A stretch of 64,000 nucleotides of DNA from Acidobacteriota bacterium (GCA_021800255.1 JAJYZC010000009.1:1-64000); one strand, 5' to 3'; positions 34,913-42,697 are shown, numbered from the stretch's first letter. The notes: generated from the sequence alone by a model not told the origin. A program made the numbers and translations.

Positions 34913-35270
34913 CCGGCTCCTCCTCCCTGGCATCCAACCGGGAATTCTATCAATTCGAGCGCCGCGTAAACCGCGATTCCGTGGCACCACGCCGCAGGCA
35001 GGCGTTTTACGCCTTGCGCTTACGCCGATTGAGGCTATCCTGAACGTGAGTCTGGTTCCTTCGCATGGCCTTTGTCCACATCATCGGCAAACCATCTTCA
35101 CCCTTTGGCAGTCCGTGTATTCGTCTGCGGAGGGTCTTTTTTTTTCGTTCCGGGCGCAGCGGAGAGGATTGGGCGCGGCGGCCTCTTTAGCCGTCTGTAG
35201 TTTTCTGGGAACCGGGGCCGTGCTGGACTCAAGCTGGGGCGGAAAATTTGCGTCCTGGAGAGGTTGAATC
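34913..35270. other. Intergenic region, esterase to small exported protein
   Basis: 358 bp between divergent genes. It contains a T9 run near 35150 and a 73-codon plus-strand frame (35046-35267) with no recognisable features. No promoter can be assigned with confidence. Confidence 0.4.
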
Positions 35271-35555
35271 GTGTACAGGCTTTTAGGCCGCTTTCTCTGG
35301 CGCGTCTTTCTCGGTCTGGCTGCGGTCACCGTGGTTGCTTACGCCGGTGATTCGGCCGTTTACCTTTTGCGCGGCTCGCCTAGCTCCATGGTCAAAGTCA
35401 ACCGCTTCATGGGCATTCCCCTCAAGGGCAACAAAGAGGAGTACGACTTTCTCGGCACGGTCCAGGTCCCATGCGCCGAGTCTCTGTTTCCTCACGGAGG
35501 CCACGATCCCTGCTGGCATCTACGCCGCAATCCCAACCAATGGGAAAATCCGTAG
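35271..35555 (+). CDS. Small exported/membrane-anchored protein
   Basis: 94 aa with a GTG start supported by GGAGAGG 7 nt upstream. An N-terminal hydrophobic segment (FLWRVFLGLAAVTVVAYAG) is followed by YLLRGSPSSMVKVNRFMG and a C-terminal part with two cysteines (VPCAESLFPHGGHDPCWHLRRNPNQW). The spaced cysteine pair with an aromatic end looks like a conserved small domain, which I believe is found in other Acidobacteriota. Function unknown. Confidence 0.65.
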   Translation: MYRLLGRFLWRVFLGLAAVTVVAYAGDSAVYLLRGSPSSMVKVNRFMGIPLKGNKEEYDFLGTVQVPCAESLFPHGGHDPCWHLRRNPNQWENP

Positions 35556-36039
35556 AGAGTCTCTGCGCAACCATCATTCCTATGGCCTCCGCCCGGCTTC
35601 CTTCCCTCACGCCTGTTTCCGATGCCAATCGTGGCCGGCAATCCTCGGCCGAAGCAGGCTGCGCCCGCGTTCTGGTGGACGAAGACCACTGCGGAGAACG
35701 CCGCGTGGCGGATGAACCTTGACTCGATAACCTTTGGAAAATCGGTTCAGCAGGCGATGATAACCTTCGCCGGCGCCCTATCCTTTTCTTACCCGGCGGG
35801 AACACTCCGCGCCAGCCCGGTGTCTAAACAATAGACAGATGAGGCCCGCCCAGCAGGCCGCAGGCGCGCGGTTTGGCATCTGTTCCAGGCTGGTTCCTGC
35901 GCTGCAGCTAACGACCGGCAGCACAGGCATTTAGGGTCCGAAATCCGCGGATTTCCGCTGCCTGGGGAAATCCAGAGATGCCAAACGTGCATCTTTTGCG
36001 GTAAGGTGGGAGAACACTGAATTACAGGCGGATCTCACC
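35556..36039. other. Intergenic region upstream of the sigma factor
   Basis: 484 bp with no gene that can be supported. It holds the inverted-repeat structure 35871-35986 and, within it, the palindrome GAAATCCGCGGATTTC. The many overlapping ORFs in the track here lack start context. Confidence 0.5.
35871..35986. repeat. 116-bp inverted-repeat element upstream of the ECF sigma gene
   Basis: Outer arms GTTTGGCATCT (35871-35881) and AGATGCCAAAC (35976-35986) are perfect complements. A second pair, CCAGGC and GCCTGG, lies just inside. The middle holds a 16-bp palindrome (35940-35955). It could be a miniature mobile element or a structured RNA/cruciform. It ends 53 bp before the sigma gene. Confidence 0.65.
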
Positions 36040-36714
36040 ATGGGGAATGTTGCCAGCGCGTTGGCGCTCCACACCGACGACGCGGAACTCGTCGAAGAAC
36101 TTCGCTCCGGGTCTGAGGAGGCGTTTGCGTGGTTAATTGCGCGCTACCATCAACCCATCTTTTCCCTCTTGGCGCGCATCGTGCATAACCGCGCCGATGC
36201 CGCCGACCTGACGCAGGAGGTCTTCGTGAAGGTCTTCAGGGGAGTACGCGGTTTTCACGGCCATTCCACCCTGCGGACGTGGATCTACCGCATCGCTCTG
36301 CGCGAGGCCTCGAACCAGCAGCGCTGGTGGATGCGCCACAAGCAGCAGGAGATTCCCATGGAGCAGGAGATGACGGAGAATCACTCCGCACCGTCCATGC
36401 GGCTCAAAGACATGCTCGCGGATCCGGGAGAGTCGCCTTACGATTGCGCGCTGCGCGCTGAAAACCGCGCGCGTGTGGAGTCGGCGCTGAGGCGGGTTCC
36501 GGAGCCGTTTCGCACTACCCTGATTCTGCGCGACATTGAAGGATTCGTTTACGAGGAAGTGGCGGAAATGCAAGGCGTGAGCCTGGGTACGGTGAAGTCC
36601 CGGCTGGTCCGGGGACGCGCCTGCTTGAAATCGCTGCTGACAACAGCGGGGCCGGATGCGCATCCTACGGCGCTTATGGCCTTGGAATTGCCCCTCGGAG
36701 AGGAGGCGCAGTGA
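36040..36714 (+). CDS. ECF-type RNA polymerase sigma factor
   Basis: 224 aa. Region 2 contains ARYHQPIFSLLARIVHNRADAADLTQEVFVKVFRGVRGFHGHSTLRTWIYRIA; region 4 contains LRDIEGFVYEEVAEMQGVSLGTVKSRLVRGRACLKSLL. Directs transcription of a stress or envelope regulon that cannot be read here. Its stop overlaps the anti-sigma start (GTGA), the standard sigma/anti-sigma arrangement. Confidence 0.94.
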   Translation: MGNVASALALHTDDAELVEELRSGSEEAFAWLIARYHQPIFSLLARIVHNRADAADLTQEVFVKVFRGVRGFHGHSTLRTWIYRIALREASNQQRWWMRHKQQEIPMEQEMTENHSAPSMRLKDMLADPGESPYDCALRAENRARVESALRRVPEPFRTTLILRDIEGFVYEEVAEMQGVSLGTVKSRLVRGRACLKSLLTTAGPDAHPTALMALELPLGEEAQ

Positions 36715-37397
36715 ATGACTGCAAAGAAGTGCAGGCAAGCTTTTCGGAATATTTGGATGGCCGGCTGAACGGACGCGAGATGCAGCTCATCGCCGCCCAC
36801 GTCGGCGGCTGCAGGCAGTGCGCGCACGAGTGGGAGTCTCTGCGCCACGCGCAGTTGGCGCTGGCTGAACTAGGCCCGGTTCCGGAACCTGAAGACCTGC
36901 TGCTGCGCATTCGCGTAGCCCTCAGTCAGGAGCGTGCGCGCAGCCGCCAGAAACTCTTTCACGGTTGGGGCCTGGCATGGAAGAACACGCTGGGTCCATT
37001 CCTTCTCCGAGCCTCTGCCGGCTTTGCCAGCGCCGTCTTGCTGCTGGGCACGGTCACCGTTCTGGTGACCATGTTCACGCAGCCCCAGATCGTCCAGCCT
37101 ACCAGGCAGGACGCGCCTCTGGGAGTGGCCAGCGCACCGCGCCTCCTTTACCTTTCCAGTGTGGCCGGCAGTGACGGCGTGAGCGGCGTATCCAGCCCCG
37201 TGGTAGTGGAGGCCTACGTCAACGATCAAGGCGAGGTCTATGACTATCGCATCGTCTCCGGCCCCACGGACGCAGCTACCCGCTCGCAGATCGAGAACAT
37301 GCTGCTGTTTAGCGTCTTCGCTCCGGCCCGGTTCCTGGGCCAGCCGGTGAACGGCCTAGCCGTGCTCTCCTTTTCCGACATTTCGGTGCGCGGCTAA
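36711..37397 (+). CDS. Membrane anti-sigma factor with zinc-finger and TonB C-terminal-like domain
   Basis: 228 aa. N-terminal zf-HC2 domain (SEYLDGRLNGREMQLIAAHVGGCRQCAHEW, HxxxCxxC) would bind the sigma factor; one TM helix follows (GFASAVLLLGTVTVLVTMF). The periplasmic part ends in VVVEAYVNDQGEVYDYRIVSG...NMLLFSVFAPARFLGQPVNGLAVLSFSD, which matches the pattern of TonB C-terminal domains. The GTG start has GGAGAGGAGG upstream. The anti-sigma role is confident from the zinc finger, TM helix and overlap with the sigma gene; the TonB-like assignment is my reading. Confidence 0.85.
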   Translation: MNDCKEVQASFSEYLDGRLNGREMQLIAAHVGGCRQCAHEWESLRHAQLALAELGPVPEPEDLLLRIRVALSQERARSRQKLFHGWGLAWKNTLGPFLLRASAGFASAVLLLGTVTVLVTMFTQPQIVQPTRQDAPLGVASAPRLLYLSSVAGSDGVSGVSSPVVVEAYVNDQGEVYDYRIVSGPTDAATRSQIENMLLFSVFAPARFLGQPVNGLAVLSFSDISVRG

Positions 37398-37435
37398 CCC
37401 GGTTGAGGGGAAAGCGTTCTGAATCAAGGTTCCCG

Positions 37436-37590
37436 CCTGCTGCGGAAATTGCGATACGAAAAACTCAATCACCCGGGGCGGGATTTGCTGTGTTCTCGCA
37501 CCAAAACGAGTATAGTGGCCGCGATCCCAAAAAGCAGCGGCATAAAACTCAATCTCAACAGGACCACGCCATTTCTGAAAAATGCTGTGG
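37436..37590. repeat. Dispersed palindromic repeat, copy B (degenerate)
   Basis: From about 37509 it follows copy D closely: AGTGGCCGCGATCCC, AAGCAGCGGCAT, AATCTCAACAGGACC and ATTTCTGAAAAATGCTGTGG. The left part (TGCGGAAATTGCGATACGAAAA) is a diverged version of copy D's left end with extra sequence after it. Confidence 0.7.
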
Positions 37591-37650
37591 ACGTGCGGGA
37601 ACCGCGCGCCGCCGAACTGCGTAGGATGCAGTGAGAACAAGGAGATCGCC

Positions 37651-38085
37651 ATGAGCAGCGTCCCTGGTCCCAATCCCCAGGCCGTCTTCTACCAGCAATA
37701 CGAGATCGCGCGCCGCGACGAGATCGTGGGCATTCTGCTGGCGTTGTTCCTGGGCACCTTCGGCATTCACCACTTTTATCTGCGCCGGACAGGCCTGGGG
37801 ATTCTCTACGTCTGCTTGTGCTGGTCCGGCATTCCCACCATCCTCGGCTTCATCGAGTGCTTCTTCATGCCCGGCCGGGTGCGCGAGTTTAACGCCGTTC
37901 AGGCCGCCGGGATTGCGGCCGCGTTGGGGATTCCGGTTCCGGGCTGGGGCCAGCCGTCTGCCTACGCCACGGCCAATGTTCCGCCGCAACCCACCGGTGC
38001 ACCCTCGCTCGTTGCCTGCCCCCGCTGCCAGACTACCAATCCTTCCGGCTCGCGCTTCTGCTCCGCCTGCGGCAACGCGCTGTAA
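37651..38085 (+). CDS. TM2-domain protein with C-terminal zinc ribbon
   Basis: 144 aa. TM2 domain: RRDEIVGILLALFLGTFGIHHFYLRRTGLGILYVCLCWSGIPTILGFIECF, two helices joined by a short polar loop. A Pro/Ala linker leads to a zinc-ribbon-like CPRCQTTNPSGSRFCSACGNAL with two CxxC pairs. The ATG at 37651 has AAGGAG 6 nt upstream. TM2 proteins are of unclear function. It starts 60 bp after a dispersed repeat copy. Confidence 0.87.
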   Translation: MSSVPGPNPQAVFYQQYEIARRDEIVGILLALFLGTFGIHHFYLRRTGLGILYVCLCWSGIPTILGFIECFFMPGRVREFNAVQAAGIAAALGIPVPGWGQPSAYATANVPPQPTGAPSLVACPRCQTTNPSGSRFCSACGNAL

Positions 38086-38098
38086 AGATCAGGAAAGA

Positions 38099-38716
38099 TC
38101 AGGGGTTTGCGTCAAGTGAATCGGCGCCGGAGAGTTGGCCGATCAATAAGCCTTCCAGATAGGTGGCGAGAGCAGAAACATTGAAGTGGCCTTCATTCCA
38201 GTGCCGGTCTGCATCCTGGAGCGCCGCGTAGTACGGTTCCCGGTTATCTCGAATGCGCTCGGGCACGATCTTCTTGCCGGGCAGTAACCGTCCCTGCCTC
38301 ATACAGAGCAGGTAATAGCAAGCTGCGCGAGCCGTTCTGCCGTTGCCCTCGACAAAAGGATGAATCCAATTCAGCCTCCAAAGTGTGTACGCGGGAAGAA
38401 GGGTAGGGTGATCCAACACATTCCAGTTCTCATGAATAAGTGAAAAGAACCGGTCCATCTGATTCGGAACATCTTTGAAGTGTGGAGGCAGGTGGTTGCC
38501 GACATAAATCGGCTCTTCCCGATAGCGCCCACCAAACTGAGCAATGTTTGCGACTGCGGCAGCATTCAACGACCAAAGCATGTACTTGTCGAACGCCTCG
38601 ATCCCCTTTTCCAGCCCGATTTCGATGCAATTCAACAACAAGTCGTATTGGCGGAGAAGATTCTGCTCCTGGACTTTAGCGTAAAGCTCCGGGTTCTCGC
38701 TTTCTCTTACACTCAT
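38099..38716 (-). CDS. Fic-domain protein (probable AMPylase/toxin)
   Basis: 205 aa. The canonical Fic motif is complete: HPFVEGNGRTAR near residue 117, with catalytic His and both arginines, so nucleotidyl transfer (AMPylation) is expected. There is no N-terminal inhibitory helix motif (S/TxxxEG/N) that I can see within the protein. It lies 14 bp downstream of a small gene on the same strand, a toxin-antitoxin-like layout. GC is visibly lower than the neighbours, suggesting acquisition. The target is unknown. Confidence 0.92.
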   Translation of the reverse strand: MSVRESENPELYAKVQEQNLLRQYDLLLNCIEIGLEKGIEAFDKYMLWSLNAAAVANIAQFGGRYREEPIYVGNHLPPHFKDVPNQMDRFFSLIHENWNVLDHPTLLPAYTLWRLNWIHPFVEGNGRTARAACYYLLCMRQGRLLPGKKIVPERIRDNREPYYAALQDADRHWNEGHFNVSALATYLEGLLIGQLSGADSLDANP

Positions 38717-38730
38717 GCCGAACGGCGGCG

Positions 38731-38958
38731 CTACATCTGGGAACGATTGTCTTGTGGAAGAAGCCGAATGCTCTCAGACGCTTTTCGTACACTCTCCTTG
38801 GTTATCCGGTCGGATTTGAGTGAGTTGCCAAATGCAAAGCTGATTCTCTGTTCGCGTAATTCATCATCGGTCACAGTCCGGGCCCTGGACTCGACCAACA
38901 AATGCAGCAGATGTGGATTCGCGTCAGCAACTCCAAGGAACTGTTTCCGATCTGCCAT
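38731..38958 (-). CDS. Small Fic-associated protein, candidate antitoxin
   Basis: 75 aa from the ATG at 38958, which has GGAGGGG 6 nt upstream; two earlier ATGs in the track are less likely. Charged and helical: ELREQRISFAFGNSLKSDRITKESVRK. The segment SFAFGN resembles the inhibitory (S/T)xxxE(G/N) motif of Fic antitoxins, except that the glutamate position is Gly. Its place immediately before fic on the same strand suggests an antitoxin or co-factor role. Not experimentally supported. Confidence 0.65.
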   Translation of the reverse strand: MADRKQFLGVADANPHLLHLLVESRARTVTDDELREQRISFAFGNSLKSDRITKESVRKASESIRLLPQDNRSQM

Positions 38959-39129
38959 AGCGTTCCCCTCCATCATCGTTTCGCTGTTCAGTTCAAAACA
39001 TCATAACGCATTCGGAGCGCCTCATCTGTGAGGGCTGTTTATTCCACGGATGACACTTTCATTAGACCGTTTGTGAACCCAATCGGATATTCATTTTTAG
39101 GGTTGTATACAGAAGAGCACTCTGCAGCT

Positions 39130-40101
39130 TCACATATTCGCTTGTCCCGCCCGCATGGCCTCGTTGAACTTGGGTTTGGTGAACTCCAGCGCCGCCTCCA
39201 GCGCGGCGCGGTACTCATCGGCCTTGGCCATCAGCGCGGGCGTGGCGGCGGCAAAATCGCTGTCCAGCTTCATCAGCCCCGCGCCGGCCTCGTCGCCCGC
39301 CATGCGCAGCAGGTCGGCCTCGGTGGTGTTCAGATACTGCGCGTCGCGCGGGTCGGCGATCCACACCGGCTCGCCCGCGCCCAGCACGCCGGAGAGCCAG
39401 TAGACCTTGCTGAGCAGATAGCGCAGCCGTTCCTGGTCGTTGGTCTCGGTAAAGATGAACTTCTTCTGCCAGCGGCTCCAGTAGCGCGTGGTTACAGGCA
39501 CCGGCTGGCGATTTCCTGATTTCAGAAATTCGAGCTGGCCCATGTCCACCGTCTTGCGCACGGCGTTGTAGATGAAGGTCTCGGCGTAGGGCTGCTCCAT
39601 AGCCGGCACGATCTCGGCGAAGGTCAGCGTGACGCTGGCGGCCACCTTGGCGTGCAGGTTGTGCGCCCCGCCGTCGGCCAGGTGAATCTCGCCGTGGACG
39701 ATGTAGGTGTCGGCGCCAGAGGTAGAGCGGTGAAACGGCCACTCAAACTGCCCAAACGCCACCGGCAGGCCGCCCAGCGTCACGTAGCAGTCGGGGCGCG
39801 GATTCCTCAGCCGCTTGGCCGCGGCGGCCAGATGGGCTGTCATCTCCGGCAGCAGGTGCGGTTTTGAAAAGTCGAATGCCGCGCTCAACTCCAGCCTGAG
39901 CGAGCGTCCCGCGGCCTGGCTGCCGGGCAGCCCCAGCTCGAAAACCGCCGTAGGCCGGCCGTGAAAGTCCGCGCCCTGGGCAGTAGAGACGAGCACCAAG
40001 CCAGCCTGGGCGGCGGCGGCTTGGAGCGAAGCGGCAAGCGAGGATTTCAGTTCGGCGGTCATGCGCGGCAAGTCCTGAGGCAGAGTTCGTTGTATATCCA
40101 T
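39130..40101 (-). CDS. Conserved-looking protein of unknown function
   Basis: 323 aa, apparently cytoplasmic. No signal peptide or TM helix. Recognisable stretches such as CYVTLGGLPVAFGQFEWPFHRS, GEPVWIADPRDAQYLN and LRMAGDEAGAGLM do not call up a family. The start at 40101 (MDIQRTL) or the ATG at 40062 (MTAELK) are both possible; neither has a clear Shine-Dalgarno sequence. It is divergent from the ABC ATPase at 40146 with only 44 bp between them. Confidence 0.65.
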   Translation of the reverse strand: MDIQRTLPQDLPRMTAELKSSLAASLQAAAAQAGLVLVSTAQGADFHGRPTAVFELGLPGSQAAGRSLRLELSAAFDFSKPHLLPEMTAHLAAAAKRLRNPRPDCYVTLGGLPVAFGQFEWPFHRSTSGADTYIVHGEIHLADGGAHNLHAKVAASVTLTFAEIVPAMEQPYAETFIYNAVRKTVDMGQLEFLKSGNRQPVPVTTRYWSRWQKKFIFTETNDQERLRYLLSKVYWLSGVLGAGEPVWIADPRDAQYLNTTEADLLRMAGDEAGAGLMKLDSDFAAATPALMAKADEYRAALEAALEFTKPKFNEAMRAGQANM

Positions 40102-40132
40102 TCTACGCAAGCGCGCCGAATGCCGCCGCATT

Positions 40133-40138
40133 TACAAT
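40133..40138 (+). promoter_or_regulatory. -10 box of the orphan ABC ATPase; likely leaderless
   Basis: TACAAT, 7 nt before the GTG start at 40146, exactly the spacing seen at moeA. The same 44-bp gap must also hold the start region of the divergent gene at 40101. Confidence 0.55.
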
Positions 40139-40145
40139 TCCAGTT

Positions 40146-40919
40146 GTGGAGTCCGAAGCCTCATCTCCCATCATCCTTGCCCAAGACCTGACCAAAGTCT
40201 ATGCGGCGGGCCAAATACAAGTGACGGCCGTGCGCGGCGTCTCGCTGGCCGTTGAGCCGGGCGAGTTCGTGGCCATTGTGGGCCCCTCGGGCTCGGGCAA
40301 ATCCACGCTCTTTTACCTGTTAGGCGGACTGGCGCGGGCTACCTCCGGCCGCGTGGTGATCGATGGGATCGACTTTGCCGCCTTAAACGACGCCGCCCGC
40401 ACGCGCCTGCGCCGGCATCGCATCGGCTTCGTCTTTCAGCGGTTCAACCTGCTGCCTACCCTCTCGGGACTTGGCAACATCGAGATCGCCTATGCTGTGA
40501 GCGGACGCAAGGAGCCGATGGATTCCAACTATCTCGACCACTTGTGCGATATGCTGGCCATTCGCGGGCGCCTCAAGCACCTGCCCTCAGAATTGAGCGG
40601 CGGCGAGCAGCAGCGGGTGGCGATTGCCAGGGCGCTGATTACGCGGCCGGCCATCGTGCTGGCCGACGAACCCACCGGCAACCTGGATAGCAAAAACTCC
40701 GACGCCGTACTGCACATGCTGCTGCGCTCCAACCGCGAGCTGGGCCAGACCACGCTGATGATTACCCACAATCCCGACGCGGCGGCCGTCGCCACCCGCA
40801 TCCTGCACATGCGCGACGGCGAGATTGCTTACGAGGAAAAAGGCTCCCGGGCCGGGGCTGCGCTGCCGCCTCTGGGCGCGGAAAAGACGGCCGCAGCCTC
40901 CGCTCCCGCCTCAGTTTGA
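40146..40919 (+). CDS. ABC transporter ATPase, MacB/LolD-type
   Basis: 257 aa. Walker A GPSGSGKST near residue 47, Q-loop FVFQRFNLLPTLSG, signature LSGGEQQRVAIARAL, Walker B IVLADEPTGNLD and the H-loop TLMITHNPD all fit the MacB/LolD subfamily, which powers mechanotransmission-type permeases or lipoprotein release. No permease or membrane-fusion gene is adjacent. The GTG start follows a TACAAT box with no room for a ribosome binding site. A 25-residue Ala-rich C-terminal tail is atypical. Confidence 0.9.
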   Translation: MESEASSPIILAQDLTKVYAAGQIQVTAVRGVSLAVEPGEFVAIVGPSGSGKSTLFYLLGGLARATSGRVVIDGIDFAALNDAARTRLRRHRIGFVFQRFNLLPTLSGLGNIEIAYAVSGRKEPMDSNYLDHLCDMLAIRGRLKHLPSELSGGEQQRVAIARALITRPAIVLADEPTGNLDSKNSDAVLHMLLRSNRELGQTTLMITHNPDAAAVATRILHMRDGEIAYEEKGSRAGAALPPLGAEKTAAASAPASV

Positions 40920-41074
40920 CCCTGTTCCAGCCGCCCGGTATACTCAAGTTTGCGTTGATTGCGGTTTTCCTTCACGTATCGGCCAAGACGCAATCGCCGA
41001 GCGGCTTTTTCATCGAGAAAAAACTGCCTTGCGATGCGCTAACAGCGGCACAGCGTGGCAGGAGTGCCGGCTTA

Positions 41075-41149
41075 GCGGGAGTAGCTCAGTGGTAGAGCAT
41101 CGCCTTGCCAAGGCGAGGGTCGCGAGTTCAAGTCTCGTCTCCCGCTCCA
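41075..41149 (+). tRNA. tRNA-Gly (GCC)
   Basis: Cloverleaf complete: acceptor GCGGGAG/CTCCCGC, D-arm GCTCAGTGGTAGAGC, anticodon loop TTGCCAA (GCC), T-loop TTCAAGT, discriminator T and encoded CCA. 75 nt including CCA. Confidence 0.97.
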
Positions 41150-41241
41150 AGTTATGCCGCTGCGGCCAAGCCCATCGAGGCCCGGCGAGCGGCGACGGCT
41201 TGGAGGATGGATTCATCCGGCAGAGCAGGCAGCCAACCCAA

Positions 41242-41316
41242 GGCGCGGTACCCAAGTGGTAAGGGAGAGGTCTGCAAAACCTTTATGCGCCGGTTCGATC
41301 CCGGCCCGCGCCTCCA
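41242..41316 (+). tRNA. tRNA-Cys (GCA)
   Basis: Acceptor GGCGCGG/CCGCGCC, anticodon loop CTGCAAA (GCA), T-arm CCGGTTCGATCCCGG, discriminator T and encoded CCA. It lies 92 bp after tRNA-Gly on the same strand, probably one transcript. Confidence 0.96.
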
Positions 41317-41472
41317 ATCCTTTCAACAGCTTAGGCTTGAAATTCAAGAGGGGCTTTGTGGGCACTGTGACGGATACTGTAGGGACTCCCCGTTGCTCTT
41401 CACTGCATCACCCGCTTCTCTGCGTCCTTTGATGGGTAAGGTTGCAAGGTGGAGCAAGCGAAGGCGTCCTCA

Positions 41473-41517
41473 TATTCAATCTCAACAGGACTACACCATT
41501 TCCGAATAGGCCGTAAG
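41473..41517. repeat. Dispersed palindromic repeat, copy C (right end only)
   Basis: CAATCTCAACAGGACTACACC followed by ATTTCCGAATAGGCCGTAAG matches the right third of copy D; the left part is absent. Confidence 0.7.
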
Positions 41518-41608
41518 TGCAGGCAAGTTCCCATCGATCTCGTTTATCGGTTCAGAACGAAGGTCTGACCACAGAAAACATTTCTCATGCGCCGAAAAGA
41601 GAGTGGGC

Positions 41609-41728
41609 CTATAGCATCTTCGGAAATACGATAGACCGAAAGCACATACTCAAGTGACCGCGACCTCAAGAAGCAGCGACATGAAAATCGATCTCAACAG
41701 GACTGCACCATTTCCGAAAATGCTGTAG
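41609..41728. repeat. Dispersed palindromic repeat, copy D (complete, 120 bp)
   Basis: Terminal inverted repeats CTATAGCATCTTCGGAAAT (left) and ATTTCCGAAAATGCTGTAG (right) pair over 19 positions with two mismatches. The interior has ATAGACCGAAA, GTGACCGCGACC, AAGCAGCGACATG and GATCTCAACAGGACT. Taken as the type copy of the family. Confidence 0.8.
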
Positions 41729-41796
41729 CCTGCGGCCGCCAAGTGCAAACGGCTGCCACGCCGCTCAAAATGGCTTTCGGGAGACGGGATTTGCGA

Positions 41797-42561
41797 TCAG
41801 TTCGTGTGGGCCCCGGGCTCGGTGTGGGCCATCTCCGGCTGCATCGAGCCCGAAGCCGCCTTACGTTCCGCAGGGCGTTCCATCCCCTGCGCGACCTGTG
41901 CCATGCGCAAGTGCTTCTCCATGAGATTGCGCGCTTCCAGCGGCTTGTGCGCGCGGATGGCGCGGTAAATCTCACGGTGCATCTCCGCCGACTCGCGCCG
42001 GACCGTGGAACGCTCCGCCGTCTTGCGCCGTTTGTCGTAGAGCGCCGAAGTGATGGTTTCAATCACGGCGGCCAGGATGGGATTGCCCGAAGCCCGCGAA
42101 ACGGTGCGGTGAAAGAGCACATCATGGATCAGATATTCCGAGGGGTTGTTCATGGCGGCGAACATCTCCGCGACCTCCTCGGCCAGCGCGGCGTGATGCT
42201 CCTCTTTGCCGCGTTCGGCGGCCAGCGCAGCCACTTGGCCCTCCAGGATGATGCGGGCTTCGAACATCTGCCACGTCTGAAAGTGGTGCAACGCGCCCAT
42301 CAGACCGAGAGACGCCTTGCCGAATTCAGGCGGGCCATCGGCGACGAAGGTCCCCACGCCGTGGCGAACCTTCATGACGCCCATGGCAGCCAGATAGCCG
42401 ATGCCCGTGCGCAGGCTGGCGCGGCTGATCTTGAGGGAACGGGCAAATTCGCGCTCCGGGGGGATTTTGTCGCCTGGGTGCAAGGCGCCGTTCTCAATGA
42501 GGGTGCGGATGTGGTTCACCACATGCATGGTGCGATCGGTATTCGGTTCGCCACGTTTCAT
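41797..42561 (-). CDS. FadR-subfamily GntR regulator, likely hexuronate repressor
   Basis: 254 aa. N-terminal winged helix (HVVNHIRTLIENGALHPGDKIPPEREFARSLKISRASLRTGIGYLAAMGVM) and an all-helical FCD ligand domain (FEARIILEGQVAALAAERG, DVLFHRTVSRASGNPIL, HREIYRAIRAHKPLEARNLMEKHL) with the FCD metal-binding histidines. The ATG at 42561 is preferred to the TTG three codons earlier. It is divergent from the uxaC operon, whose promoter has a GntR-type palindrome, so it probably represses the operon until a uronate or its metabolite binds. Confidence 0.9.
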   Translation of the reverse strand: MKRGEPNTDRTMHVVNHIRTLIENGALHPGDKIPPEREFARSLKISRASLRTGIGYLAAMGVMKVRHGVGTFVADGPPEFGKASLGLMGALHHFQTWQMFEARIILEGQVAALAAERGKEEHHAALAEEVAEMFAAMNNPSEYLIHDVLFHRTVSRASGNPILAAVIETITSALYDKRRKTAERSTVRRESAEMHREIYRAIRAHKPLEARNLMEKHLRMAQVAQGMERPAERKAASGSMQPEMAHTEPGAHTN

Positions 42562-42697
42562 CCGGGACAAGAGGGGCGCCTTCCTGCGACTCTAAAAAAA
42601 AAATCAGCGGCAAGATGAGATTACCACCGAAAGGCGCTGGGATGAAAAAATGCCTCCCCGGGGCACAAGAAAAATCCGCAGCGGCGAAGCGCGTGTG

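Larger units (their letters stand above)
41317..41796. other. Intergenic region after the tRNAs with two repeat copies
   Basis: 480 bp with no supportable gene. Contains repeat copies C (partial) and D (complete) and a small palindrome CTTGAA-A-TTCAAG just after tRNA-Cys. Confidence 0.5.

Noticed and set aside
36040-37397. Classic FecIR system
   Set aside because: The sigma and anti-sigma pair lacks a FecR domain and there is no adjacent TonB-dependent receptor gene.
41317-41796. CRISPR-like array
   Set aside because: The two similar blocks are one complete and one partial copy of a palindromic element without regular spacers. No cas genes are nearby.
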